A DNA stretch of 64,000 nucleotides, from positions 242,639 to 306,638 of the forward strand of contig NW_023998566.1 in assembly GCF_014805625.2 (NCBI RefSeq), read 5' to 3'. Below are positions 10,264 to 18,985 of the stretch, piece by piece; within the stretch, counting starts at the first letter, position 1, and the number at the start of each line of letters is the position of its first letter. Made by a program: the position numbers and the translations under genes. The stretch is from Glossina fuscipes. Taxonomy: Eukaryota; Arthropoda; Insecta; Diptera; Glossinidae. Below the pieces are notes generated by a model, which was given only the letters and a program-made list of their open reading frames with translations, did not search any database and was not told the origin of the DNA.

Positions 10264-10791
10264 TTAGATAGTGAACTTAGTAGTATTAAAAAAGTAATAT
10301 ATTGAATTGATATTCTGTTCTGAAGCTGATTGTAGAATGTTCAAAGGGTTAATCGTTCCAAATGCAATACTTCTAGCCGAGGAAAAGTTGAGGCAATCGC
10401 AGAGAATGTGCTTTATAGTAAGAGTTTGTCCAGAACAGCAGATTGGGGAAGAAGACTTCTTCAGGATCCATTGGTGAGTTGCAATTGTATGACCAAGGCG
10501 AATTCTCGAGAATGTTTGGATCTTGGTTTTCTCAACGTTTGTTGGATATAAAGGTGGAGTTAATTGAGGGTTAATAAAAGAGTAGTGTTGATGATGGTGT
10601 TGTAAATTTCCTTCTGTAATTTTCTCTTTAACTTTTCTTCCAATGTATGTTTGTTGTATATAAAGAGTGGAGTTAATTGAGGGCCAATAAAAGAGCACTG
10701 CTGATGGGAGTATTGTAGATATCCTTCTGTAATGTTTCTTTAAATTTTTTTTCAATGTATCTTTGAAGATCCAACTTTTCCATGACATCAT
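10264..10791 (-). pseudogene. I-clade ORF2: C-terminal region with zinc-finger-like motif
   Basis: The 175-codon frame ends at the ORF2 stop near 10264. It includes 'IQTFSRIRLGHTIATHQWIL', then 'SPICCSGQTLTIKHILCDC', the C-x-C-x-x-x-x-(T)-x-x-H-x-x-x-x-C knuckle that closes many LINE ORF2 proteins. The glycine after the second Cys is displaced compared with 'SPICSCGQTLTIKHIL' in the 44.8-kb copy. The middle of this frame is expanded by a tandem duplication, so its length exceeds the 168 codons of the sister copies. Function of this tail in the family is nucleic-acid binding by inference. Confidence 0.75.
10541..10764. repeat. 112-bp tandem duplication inside the I-clade copy
   Basis: Two units, 10541-10652 and 10653-10764, each start with GTTG(G/T)ATATAAA and contain 'TGGAGTTAATTGAGGG', a GAGTATTG/GTGTTG stretch, 'CCTTCTGTAAT' and 'TTCAATGTAT' or its relative. 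The copies at 44.6 kb and 53.8 kb have the segment only once. The units have diverged at a dozen or more positions. Confidence 0.75.
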
Positions 10792-11117
10792 TCATAAATA
10801 GAAGAGCAGAAGCAGCATCTTTGCCGCTCGATCAGCCTGCTCACTTCCCAATAAACCGATATGACTAGGTACCCAAAACATTTTAATTTTTCCGTCGGGT
10901 GTAGTAATTATATTCCTCAATTTGTTGATGGTGCTCCATCTCGAAGTCGAAGGGTTCCGAATAGCTTGTAATACAGACAAACTGTCGGTAACAATAGCGG
11001 TTTTGAGTTTGTTTTTATGGGCAAGGTTGGCAGCGTGAAGGATAGCTCTGGCTTCCGTTGTGAAAGTTGAAGTACTTTCGTGAAATTAGTGGTTGTGAAG
11101 AACCCGTCCTGTAGCAT
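10792..11117 (-). pseudogene. I-clade ORF2: RNase H, rest of domain
   Basis: In two overlapping frames. One carries a disturbed version of the 'TTEARAILHAANLAHK' helix, whose Glu is the second catalytic residue. The DNA around 10975-11000 still encodes 'VTDSLSVLQAI' with the third catalytic Asp, and the downstream frame reads 'FWVPSHIGLLGSEQADRAAK', containing the conserved W-(V)-P-(S/G)-H-x-G ... N/S-E-x-A-D of RNase H with its final Asp. So the active-site codons survive in this copy but the reading frame does not. Confidence 0.75.
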
Positions 11118-11676
11118 CTACCACCGCACAAGCAGGAGGCAGACCAGGAGATTTTGAGCCGTCTGTGTACAAAAGATTCCAACCAGTACTGTCCAATACT
11201 TGGGTTTTTTCAGCTATTAGATTCCTGAAGACGTAATTTGGAGTATCTTCTTTCTTGTGCATAGACAGTGAGATGTCAAAAGAGCAGTCTTCCAAAATCC
11301 AGGGATGTTTAACACCAAAAGAGCGGAAAATTTTTAAGGGAATGTTCAATTCCTTTGCGATGCACAAACAATGGTCAATTGCAGATGGTGACTTTGGAAT
11401 TTTCTTCGCAATAATAATCTTTCTTACGTCATCACCGAGAATGGATTTGTTTGAATTAAGAAGCTTAGGGACTATTTTAGCTTTTAACTCATACAGTCTA
11501 TTTTCTAAAGTTGGGAGACCAGTTTCAATTATAATATTATTTATGGGCGTCGTCCGAAAAGCATAACAACTTGCTCTGACGGCTTGGTGATAGACCGGTT
11601 TAAGGATGTTGATATTATATTTGCAGCTATTGCCATAAATTATCAAAGCATGGTCAATCTTGCTTAACACAAGCAT
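11086..11676 (-). pseudogene. I-clade ORF2: connector and start of RNase H
   Basis: The 196-codon frame begins with 'MLVLSKIDHALIIYGNSC', the post-RT L-x-(K)-I-D-(Y/H)-A-L-x-(I/V)-Y-G landmark of I-clade ORF2 proteins, and runs through a Leu/Lys-rich connector to 'NLLYTDGSKSPGLPPACA', the RNase H start motif in which the Asp of T-D-G-S-K is the first catalytic residue. It then leaves the frame at 'ATGRVLHNH'; RNase H continues in another frame downstream. RNase H next to RT is what separates the I clade from CR1, jockey and R1 elements. Confidence 0.8.
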
Positions 11677-11765
11677 TTTTGTAAGATAAGCAATAGTGTT
11701 AATATGCGCATGGCTTCTCCAAGCAACGTACTGTATGAAATTTACCCTTGTTAAAAGGGAGTTTT

Positions 11766-12455
11766 TTAACCGTTTGAAAACGTGAGCCTGAGAACATGGA
11801 GCGTCTGCACATTTAGTACTGGTAAGTCGTTAATATGCATCAGTAGGTTTCCTGCATCGCATATTTGTTTTCGACAAATGTGCATTTTTTTTGATTTTTG
11901 TATAGAGACTATAGCTCCTGACGAGTTTGCCCATGTGGAGATCTTACATGCAATAGATTCGAGGATGTTGATTGCTTTCGTGTTGTCTTTTTCTTTTGTA
12001 AAAATGCATACATCGTCCGCGTAGAGACAATGTTCCATTCTTGGTACACGGCAAAGAATTTTGCTAATTTCGTTGAAAGCGATCTGGAAAAGCGTGACAG
12101 AGAGAGGAGATCCTTGCGGAATGCCATTCATTAGCGGAAAGGAATCAGAAAGATGATTGTTGATTCTAACTTTGAACCGCCGATGCGACATGAATGATTT
12201 GATGTAGTTGAAGAATTTGGGTCCAACATTCCATGATTTCAAGAGTCTTAAGATAACATGAAGACCAACTCTGTCAAATGCTTTTTCGAAATCAATTGAG
12301 AGAATTGTTGCGTGATTTCGTTCGGAAATTGCTTTGCTTATGAAATAATCAATATGTAACAGAGCGTCGATGCACCCTCTACCCCGCTTGAAACCAACTT
12401 GTTGCTTTGTTATCAGGTTCTTGGACTCAAGAAACCAAGATAATCTAGATGCCAT
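11766..12455 (-). pseudogene. I-clade ORF2: reverse transcriptase core
   Basis: About 229 codons, open throughout. RT motifs visible in order: 'QVGFKRGRGCIDALL' (motif 2, the (Q)-x-G-F-x-x-x-R-(S/G) box), 'ATILSIDFEKAFDRV' (motif 3/A with the catalytic Asp in D-F-E-K-A-F-D), 'NGIPQGSPLSVTLF' (motif 4/B), 'CLYADDVCIFT' (motif 5/C with the intact catalytic YADD), and 'IQKSKKMHICRK' (motif 6). The N-terminal part of RT and the endonuclease are absent because of the 5' truncation. Of the three copies in the window this RT core is the best preserved; the 43-kb copy has YVDD and a frameshift near motif A. Confidence 0.85.
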
Positions 12456-12466
12456 AATCTTCTCTA

Positions 12467-12479
12467 ATTTTCAAACTTA
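12467..12479. repeat. TSD of I-clade LINE, right copy
   Basis: ATTTTCAAACTTA, identical to 10135-10147. It follows the 5'-truncation point, where the 42.94-kb copy of the family continues with different sequence. Confidence 0.85.
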
Positions 12480-13259
12480 GTATCGTGTAGGTTGTGTTTT
12501 ATAAAATTGTGAATAATTTCGAAGCAATTCCTTTTAGCGTTGCTGGAATACGCTCACAAAACAATAAGAAAATCCGATCCTCTTAAATTGTATACGCACT
12601 AAATCTTATATTCATTCTATTTGTTTGTGTATTCTGCTTTATTCTCCTAGTTTCGGAAATTCCACACATTCTTTAATACACGTTTTAAATTATGCTAAAA
12701 ATGTTTTGTGAAGCGTCTTAGACCATTCTTCCACTATATCAAATATATACAAATCAAGAGGAAAAAAGGCAGCGTAGTGTTTTTTTTCTTAAATGTTTTT
12801 TATAAAGCTTGTTGACCTCCTTAACGAAATGTAAATGTAGCAAAAAAAAACGCGAAAATGTGTAATCTTGATGTTTTTATTTAATACATAAATTTTGGCT
12901 TATATAAGTAGCAAAAATGAGATTTATCTCATTTTTATTGCATGTATTTATTGACGTAAGCCAAGACATCCAATCTGCGAGAAGTTTCTTCTTCTTCTTA
13001 CCTCTTCTATTCGTTTCTCTCTAAGCAAAAAGGGAAAATCCTACACCAAGAAAAAAAACTAGTGCCACCAACCTGAGTGAGTCGATAAATAGTGTCAGAA
13101 TACAAAAAAGTAAAAGCTGGGGGAGTGTAACGAAGCGAGATAATAGAAATTCAAAATATTTTTGATCTGAGTTTGGTTGTTAAGGAGATTAGTGCTCGTA
13201 AGTCAGTGTGTACCGATAACGCGTGTGCTTAGAAATCAAGTTCTGGACAAATAATTTTC
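12480..13259. other. Unassigned AT-rich region with a hairpin
   Basis: No coding sequence recognised. It contains an A-run at 12841-12849, the inverted repeat listed next, and a TTC microsatellite near 12987-12999. The sequence at 10060-10134 would have been continuous with 12480 before the I-clade insertion. Confidence 0.4.
12913..12936. repeat. Short perfect inverted repeat
   Basis: AAAAATGAGAT at 12913-12923 and ATCTCATTTTT at 12926-12936, an 11-bp stem with a 2-nt gap. Flanking GCTTATATAA (12899) and ACGTAAGCC (12954) may extend the symmetry loosely. It could be the centre of a fold-back element; no TSD was found. Confidence 0.5.
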
Positions 13260-13319
13260 TTCATTGATGCACTTATGGCGTCGATAGGATCGACATTTTC
13301 TTTTAGGATACAGTTTGAG

Positions 13320-13565
13320 ATTGCTCATCCATCTGTGAGCCATTCATTTGATATATTATGATGGACAGTTTATTAAGGCAAACAAAAAATACTCAAAGTT
13401 TCTGCAAATGCAGATGACCTGCTCATCCTAGTTAAAGGTGAACCCCCAAAAAGCAATTCAGAAGCGACATGGAGGAGGTGAACATGTGGCGTTGGTGTGA
13501 ATATATCATTGAAAAAGACTGTGACTATACTACTAAAAGGCCAATGGACATTCTATGGTTAAGGT
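13320..13565 (+). pseudogene. R1-clade LINE ORF2: RT palm fragment
   Basis: Plus-strand frames read 'EPFI' then a stop and 'YIMMDSLLRQ', corresponding to the G-P-F-(I/L)-W-N-x-x-M-(D/N)-x-L-L motif after PQGS in R1-type RT, then in another frame 'VSANADDLLILVKGE', the catalytic (A)-Y-A-D-D-L-L-L-L-(V)-x-G box with Tyr changed to Asn, and 'VGVNISLKKTVTILLKGQ', matching the G-x-x-(I/L)-S-x-x-K-T-(V/E)-x-M-L-L-K-G motif that is characteristic of R1 elements. Sequence up to about 13640 may continue the domain but is not readable. This is a different family from the I-clade and CR1-like copies. It could be part of the same family as 48580-51000, which lacks this region. Confidence 0.7.
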
Positions 13566-13839
13566 GAACGCTGTTAGACCTAAATACAAGGCGTTGTGAG
13601 TATTTGAGAATTATTTGGGAATTAGAATTGCTGATTGGTTCCCAAAAATTAGAAAATGTAGGTTCGCAGCTCCTGAAGCTTGCTTTAGTAATTCGGTTTG
13701 GGGTCAACTTAAATTTTGCCTGCTTATGGGTAAAGATTGCGTTTGTTAGCTTTGCGGCCACTTAAAAAACGTAGATTTGTTCTTGATGTTTCCTTTTTGT
13801 TTAAGTTAACAAATTATCGATTCACCCACATTAGTTAGT
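13566..13839. other. Unassigned
   Basis: A minus-strand 78-codon frame at 13525-13761 has no recognisable motif and overlaps the R1 RT scrap; no other feature seen. Confidence 0.35.
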
Positions 13840-14370
13840 GAGATAAACTTTAATGTTGCGAATCACTTCGCTAAAAACTTTACATTCACAAAGCTTAGTC
13901 AAAGTAAGTATAATTACGAGATTTTCAATCCATTCAGAGTTGTTTGCAGAAACCTAAATGATATTTATCATTTAATCTTAATTTTAAACTCTTTAAATCC
14001 TATCAAAACAACTATCCTTAATACATTCGATTTGCCAATATAGTATGTATGCTTTCAATCCTAACATTTTACTATGATTTGAAAATTAACTGGTGTTATT
14101 TACTGATATCGGTTGCAACGCTTTTGTATGCTTACAATAGCCTAGGGATTCACTCACAACTCGGATTCGCAGCGGATGTGTATGTGCCTCTTTGCTAAAT
14201 ATTTATATGCGTTTTTTTCTCTTACTTATTTATATTCGAACTTTATTTTTCTCTCTTTTTGCTTTCGTTATGTTTTTTATTTACCTTTTCTTTACATTCT
14301 TTGCTTTATGTACTTTGGATTAGTTTTTAGTAAGAGTTAGTATAAGATTCACTTCTAAGCATTAATAGAC
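13840..14370 (+). pseudogene. CR1/jockey-like LINE: ORF2 tail and 3' UTR
   Basis: Plus-strand reading from about 13910 gives 'YEIFNPFRVVCRNLNDIYHL' then a Leu/Ile-rich segment and 'ILNTFDLP', collinear with the tails at 17893-18192 (minus), 26930-27103 (plus) and 5440-5640 (minus). It is followed by a T-rich segment, with TTTTTAGTAAGAG near the end, that resembles the family's 3' UTR. Two stops follow the motif. It ends where another copy starts, near 14370. Confidence 0.6.
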
Positions 14371-15280
14371 TTCGGCTGTTAATTTGTCCTTGAAACCAGC
14401 TATTTTGCCTTTGTGTTGGAGGAGTGGTTTCCTTATTCCGCTTAAGAAATGTGGAAACAGACATCAAGTTGAAAACTGTAGAGGCGTCGCCATCGTGAGT
14501 GTCTTCTCTAAACTGTTTGAACGAATTGCTACTCAGCGTTTACCTTTTGCTATCAAAACCTATGTTTCTTCATTCCAGCATGGCTTCCGGAAAGTCTCGA
14601 CTCTCTTAGAGTTTACTTGCCATGTTTTGTATGCTTTTTCTAGAGGCTTTCGTACGGGTATCGTATATAATAGCATTAGTAAAACGTTTTACTTAAGTAA
14701 CCACAACTTATTGATATTCAAACTCCAAGCATCTGGTTTCCCCTCCTACTCAGTGAAATGGATATCTTCATAACCGATCATTCAGGAATCTGTTTAACTT
14801 CATCACCTCGGAGGAATTTCCCGTGACGTCTGCATTCCTTCAAGGCAGTTACTCGGGACCCCTTTTATTTAATTAACAACCTCCCTTTTGTGATTAAATC
14901 CGGGCAAGTCTTTACGTAAGCTGACAATGTTAAACTGTTTTCTGTCTTCTCCTTCGCATAGCAATTGCATTGACTTAAATAATTTGACTACATGTTGGTC
15001 GTTATATTTTATGAAAGTAAATCTAAAAAAATGCAAGAGATTTTTTTTCTCAAGGAGGAATTCTTTCAATAATACTTCAATAGTACATCATTGATTCACA
15101 CAAGTTGGAAACGTTGACTCGTTCACCAATTTAGAATCTCTATTCGACCAATGATTGCATTTTAATTTGCATATTGAGCTCTGTTTACGTAAAGCTAAGT
15201 CTGCGCTAGATTTCATTAAGAGGTAAGAGTGTAAGGATCCTTACATTATGCAAAAGCTATACATATGCTTCGCTCACTTT
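14371..15280 (+). pseudogene. CR1/jockey-like LINE ORF2 RT, copy C
   Basis: The frame 14384-14773 reads 'LPLCWRSGFLIPLKKCGNRH' and 'ENCRGVAIVSVFSKLFERIA', the RT motif (W-K-x-x-x-x-x-P-I-x-K-x-G ... N-x-R-x-x-x-(I/L)-x-x-x-x-(S/F)-K-x-(F/L)-E) and then 'SSFQHGFRKVSTLLEF' (motif 2), a degraded motif A, and 'LLIFKLQASGFPSYSVKWIS'. Further on, in broken frames, are relatives of PQGS ('LQGSYSGPLLF' near 14840) and of YADDVKLF with a stop for Tyr ('ADNVKLFSVFS' near 14920), 'SKSKKMQEIFF', and 'ESLFDQ' to 'FIKR' near 15220. It stops at about 15275 before the post-RT VW motif. Copies A and B share the same motif order. Confidence 0.7.
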
Positions 15281-16186
15281 TGCTGGTTATTTTCTTCTTT
15301 TTTTCCTCTCTTTTTTTTCTACCTAACGGTAGTGAGAGAAAAAGTTTATGAAAAAATAATACGAGTAGCGGTGATCCGTTATTTTAATCAGATTTTTTTT
15401 TACTCTTTCATAAAGCAGTAATGTTGTTAGCAGAAAGACATGCCCCATTCACCTGACAATGGTTCGGATCGGATCGCACTTTCGACCACCTGCCATATAA
15501 CGTGGTAATTTGAAAAGCCGTCGTTTTAATCACTACTAACCGAAGTGGTGTTGGATATTCAATATTGTATATTTTTTTTTTTCAAAACGCTCCTATCTAT
15601 TGTGAGTGAGGTAAATTAGTGATGTAGCTTCAAAAGAACAAATGACGATAGTCCCGCTACGGTAGATTGAAGTATGGTATGAAGGCTAGAAATAAGTGCA
15701 TAAAGTGTAAACGGATGTTGGACGGCATAGATAGGGACTAACGCACAAAGTATAGCAAACAGACAAAAAAACAGATGCATGACTTTCTATCCATCAAGCT
15801 TATGAGGACAAAGGAACCGACGTGCCTTTTGCATTTTTTTTTTTTTATATGTGTATTTCTAAAGTTGCATGTAGAATTGCTGCAAGGAGCCTGTTTACGG
15901 TGAAGCAGTGACCCTAACCCAAGGGCACACTTATATATTTGTAACGGATCTTCTTATCCGTGTGTGTGTGCGTGTATTTCTTTCCAATAAATTTATAAAA
16001 CATTCTGGAACTTCGTATTTTCTTCTAAGTTATCTGTTTGTTGATTACAGGCTATTCGTTGGGTATTTCTAGTTTTGTGTATTTTTAGGACGAGAATGAT
16101 CTTATATGGAATTGTGATTAACGTATCAATAGTGATGAGGGTATCACAGTTGTGATTTTCGCAAAAGGAAAACAAAAACAAGCGTG
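15281..16186. other. Unassigned, with simple repeats
   Basis: T-runs at about 15296-15320, 15565-15582 and 15833-15846, and a GT run at 15960-15975. No coding or structured feature recognised. The boundary with the LINE on the left is abrupt. Confidence 0.4.
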
Positions 16187-17330
16187 CTTGACCCTTCCTC
16201 CGTAAAGTCGAGTAGACCTATCTGTTATTCAGGAATAGCTGAGCCTGCCATCCTCTGTCCGTACGACAAAAATAAATCAAAAACAAACAGTTATTTTGTC
16301 AGATATCACCTACTTTTCTGACTAGTCCATGATCTCATATATGACACAATAGGTATAACATAGAAGGCAGCTAGAAATATTTCTATGCGTGTAACGAAAA
16401 CAACCAAAACTTCAATGTGCAAGCCTTTGCAAGATGACGTAACTGTTAATATACGAGTGAACTTTTAGGCACATGATGCAAGTCTATACATGAGTTCGCA
16501 TATAGGAAGCATGAGAATGCTACCAAATATATATATATAGAATGAAAAATCATTAGGTATGTGTTAATACCTGTAATATACGGGAATTTGTGTCAGTTAA
16601 ACAGAAAAACATTTTACTTACGGTCTCTAGCATATTGACGGAAAAGTTAATAGACAAGTGAACTTTTAGGTACATGATTTTGCCTACGACACCAATAAGT
16701 GTAAACCACTAAACGTTAAGTATGTGGCTTTGCACAATATTTACTTCACTTATATTTGAAGTATATCATCATATACATGGGAACAAAATAAGTTTGTGAG
16801 CATTAATCTTTAAATAATAAGAATAGTTCAATAAGTTAGCTGTAGCTCATTAATATAAAAAGTGAGCGTTGGGCTAATTGATTAAACATGTAGAATCAAA
16901 ACACATACATAATGATGCCTACTCATTAGTAGGCATGTTTGGCATGTGTTTCGAGACATAGGAAATAGTAAAAGGGAACATACGTACAAAGAAGGTTGCA
17001 TAAGTCTAATACCACAGATTTTTTTCATTTTTTTATTGTTTAAATAAGAAATAAATCTTTCTATTTTGTTTTTTTTTACAAATAAACCTAGACTACCATA
17101 GGTCTGTACGAGAAAGGAACTAGATCACTATAGCGTAGAGAAAAATGCGGATATCAAAGAGAAGATATTTTGCACAACTTTATTCCATCCTTACGCTCAG
17201 GAAATGGTCGAACGCGTGGTACCTATACTTACACGCGGGCGACAACGAAAGCAGCTACTGATTACTGCCAGTGAGGGATACTTCGGACTGAACAATTACG
17301 TATAGAAACTTCTTATTGGTAAGGGAGCAA
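16187..17330. repeat. Dispersed ~1.2-kb repeat, copy 2
   Basis: Aligned landmark by landmark with copy 1: left end 'GTAAAGTCGAGTAGACCTAT' versus GTAAAGTCTAATAGTCCTAT; central 'ATGATTT' and 'GAACTTTTAGG(T/C)ACATGAT' blocks; right end 'GAGAAGATATTTTGCACAA' then CTTTATT and 'GAGGGATACTTCGGACT'. It has one unit of the ~60-bp left-end repeat against two in copy 1. It abuts a degraded protease frame at 17341. Confidence 0.6.
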
Positions 17331-17340
17331 AACGTTTCGT

Positions 17341-17530
17341 TACACCTTCAAAAGTTTTTCACCGAAAGCAGGAAGGAATGAGCCGTCAGCTGCTGTTAGA
17401 ATGACTTTCAAAGCAAGTTTATATTCTTTAATTTTCTTAACTGGTAGCACAACAAGTTCTGCACCACTGTCTATTCAGAAATTTAGTTTGTCTTCTTTGT
17501 CGATTATACACAGGGACACATGGTATGGCT
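17341..17530 (-). pseudogene. Degraded retropepsin of an LTR element
   Basis: Minus strand: 'LCIIDKEDKLNF', a stop, then 'IDSGAELVVLPVKKIKEYKL', with the aspartic protease active-site motif D-S-G-A-E and the following V-L-P typical of one group of gypsy-related elements, then 'LTAADGSFLPAFGEKLLKV' which matches the (A)-A-N-G-(S/T)-x-I-x-(T/A)-(F/Y)-G pattern. The stop just before the catalytic Asp and the missing flap show it is dead. It differs from the proteases near 2800 and 31300. Confidence 0.65.
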
Positions 17531-17659
17531 TCATTATTAAAATATAAGTGACGTTTGCAAGTCCAATTTTGTGGTTTGGGGGAAAGTCACCTAGAACGAT
17601 GTCTACTAAAAAATCTTTGACGAGACCTGCTTTGCTAAGAATATGTGTGTTGTTTAATT
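17531..17659. other. Unassigned, likely same LTR element
   Basis: Transcriptionally upstream of the protease scrap; presumably gag/pol junction sequence, but no motif is readable. Confidence 0.3.
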
Positions 17660-18150
17660 TTGCAGATATTTATGTATTTATGTATTTTATTTACTTACAC
17701 ATGAACATGAACTAAAAGAAATTAACAGCCAAATTCAATTAACTCTTAGAACCAAATTTTATACTAATTAATATTAAAAACTAGTACAAAATATGTAAAG
17801 AGAAGGTAAAGAAAACAAAGGAAAAAATCATGTACACAACTAGCACAGCAGCACACCTACTGCCGGTACAGATCCAAGTTACAAATGAAACCCTAAGCCA
17901 TCGCAAATATGCAAAAGCTTGGCAACCGATACAGTAAACAACACCAATTAATTTTCGAATCGTAATGAGATATTAAGATTTGAAGTGAGTGTAAATACGG
18001 CAAATCGCGCGTATTGAGCAAACTTGATTTGATAGATTTTAAAGATCCCGACATTGAGATTAAGTAATAGACAACATTTAGGTTTCTGCAAACAACTCTA
18101 AACGTGTTAAACAGCTCACAATTATATATACATTGACTCAGGTTAATGAA
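17660..18150 (-). pseudogene. CR1/jockey-like LINE: ORF2 tail and 3' UTR, copy E
   Basis: Minus strand: 'CELFNTFRVVCRNLNVVYYL', a Ser/Leu segment, 'LNTRDLPYLHSLQILIS', 'RLPSFCIFAMA' and a stop at 17893, followed by a 3' UTR that ends in TAAATAAAATACATAAATACATAAATA-type repeats near 17660. This is the clearest view in the window of how the family ends: tail, stop, about 230 bp of UTR, then tandem TAAATA-like units instead of poly(A). It is truncated on its 5' side by the fold-back element at 18152. Confidence 0.65.
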
Positions 18151-18151
18151 C

Positions 18152-18586
18152 TGTGACAAGCCAAAGTTGCCCCTCGTTTTGGCCACACACATTCTTCATC
18201 TCTGAGGGGAGAGTGCTACACTAAGTTAGATTAAGAACTCCCTACTCCCGCTGTTATTGTCTAATGATAGGTTTCGCTTTTCTACCTTATTCTCGTTGTC
18301 GTTTTCGGCTCTCCCCTGATCTGACTCCCCTACTCGACCGGACCGATCTGCTCCTCGACACGGACCATTTGGAGCCACCTGTTTTACCACTCCCGTCAAG
18401 ATTGCCTTTTGGCAATCTCACCATATCCCAATCAGAAACGAATGTTTCCGACTGGGGTTCCCTTATTTCCTGTCGCCCGTCTAGTACTTTATTTAATCTG
18501 AATTCTCAATCTAACTTAGCCTAGCACTTACCCCTCAGAGACGAAGAACCTGAGAGTTCTATGAGGGACGAGTTTGGCTCCTCATA
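18152..18586. mobile_element. Fold-back element with ~85-bp inverted arms
   Basis: Left arm 18152-18240 (TGTGACAAGCCAAAGTTG...) and right arm 18500-18586 are imperfect inverted repeats: both carry TCTCTGAGGGG, an AGTGCTA block and 'CTAAGTTAGATT'. Both arms also resemble the first ~90 bp of the LTRs that start at 18629 and 23289 (TGTGAGGACCCAAAGTCGTCC). The unique centre holds a 7-bp perfect hairpin, GATTGCC-TTTT-GGCAATC, at 18410-18427. An 86-codon frame at 18264-18524 has no recognisable domain. No flanking TSD is obvious. Confidence 0.6.
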
Positions 18587-18628
18587 GTATATATTGGAGT
18601 ATGCATACCAATGTATACTCCTATGTAC

Positions 18629-18985
18629 TGTGAGGACCCAAAGTCGTCCCTCGTTTTGGCCTCACCGGTTCTCCGTCTCTGGCTGGGGAGAGAGAGATTG
18701 CTAGAGAGTAAGCTAGCATAAGAATAGGATAGGCATAGCATAAGAAGAGGATAGGCCTAGCGTAAGAGTAGGACAGACATAGCATAAGAATAGGATAGAC
18801 ATAGAATAAGAATAGATTAAGATAGAATAGGAATAGATTAAGAAGAGAATAGGCTAGATTAAGCGTAGGCTAACGATAGGTTAGGAGTAGGATCTAAAAG
18901 TAGATTAAGTTAGTCGAGTTTGAGTGTTCGACGTGAAGAGTTTAGGTTTGGTCGTAGACTTGAAGAAATGCGCGAAAAACCAGAG
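18629..18985 (+). repeat. 5' LTR (recognisable part)
   Basis: Aligns with 23289-23607 through 'GGCTAGATTAAGCGTA' and 'TTCGACGTGAAGAG' and a TAGAC(T/C)TGAAG/CGAGG block. After about 18985 the similarity ends, although the right LTR continues to 23738, so the 5' LTR has lost or replaced its last ~120 bp or has diverged past recognition. A PBS could therefore not be placed. Confidence 0.7.
18712..18895. repeat. Minisatellite-like array in the LTR
   Basis: Repeated units of about 20-24 bp built from AGAATAGGATAGRCATAGCATA, degenerating into AGAATAGATTAAGATAGAATA units. The right LTR has the same array at 23376-23500 with fewer or different units, so copy number has changed since the LTRs were identical. 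Confidence 0.7.

Larger units (their letters stand above)
10148..12466 (-). mobile_element. I-clade LINE, 5'-truncated, with exact TSD
   Basis: A 2,319-bp minus-strand insertion bounded by a perfect 13-bp TSD. Its 3' end is an uninterrupted run of TAA triplets (10148-10170 on the plus strand as TTA/ATT), the hallmark tail of I-type LINEs, which lack poly(A). It begins in the middle of RT at the sequence encoding 'MASRLSWFL' and runs through RT, connector, RNase H and the C-terminal region. The other two copies of the family, 41200-45030 and 53432-54725, align along its length. It has frameshifts between RT and connector, within RNase H, and before the C-terminal segment, plus a local tandem duplication at 10541-10764. 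Confidence 0.9.
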
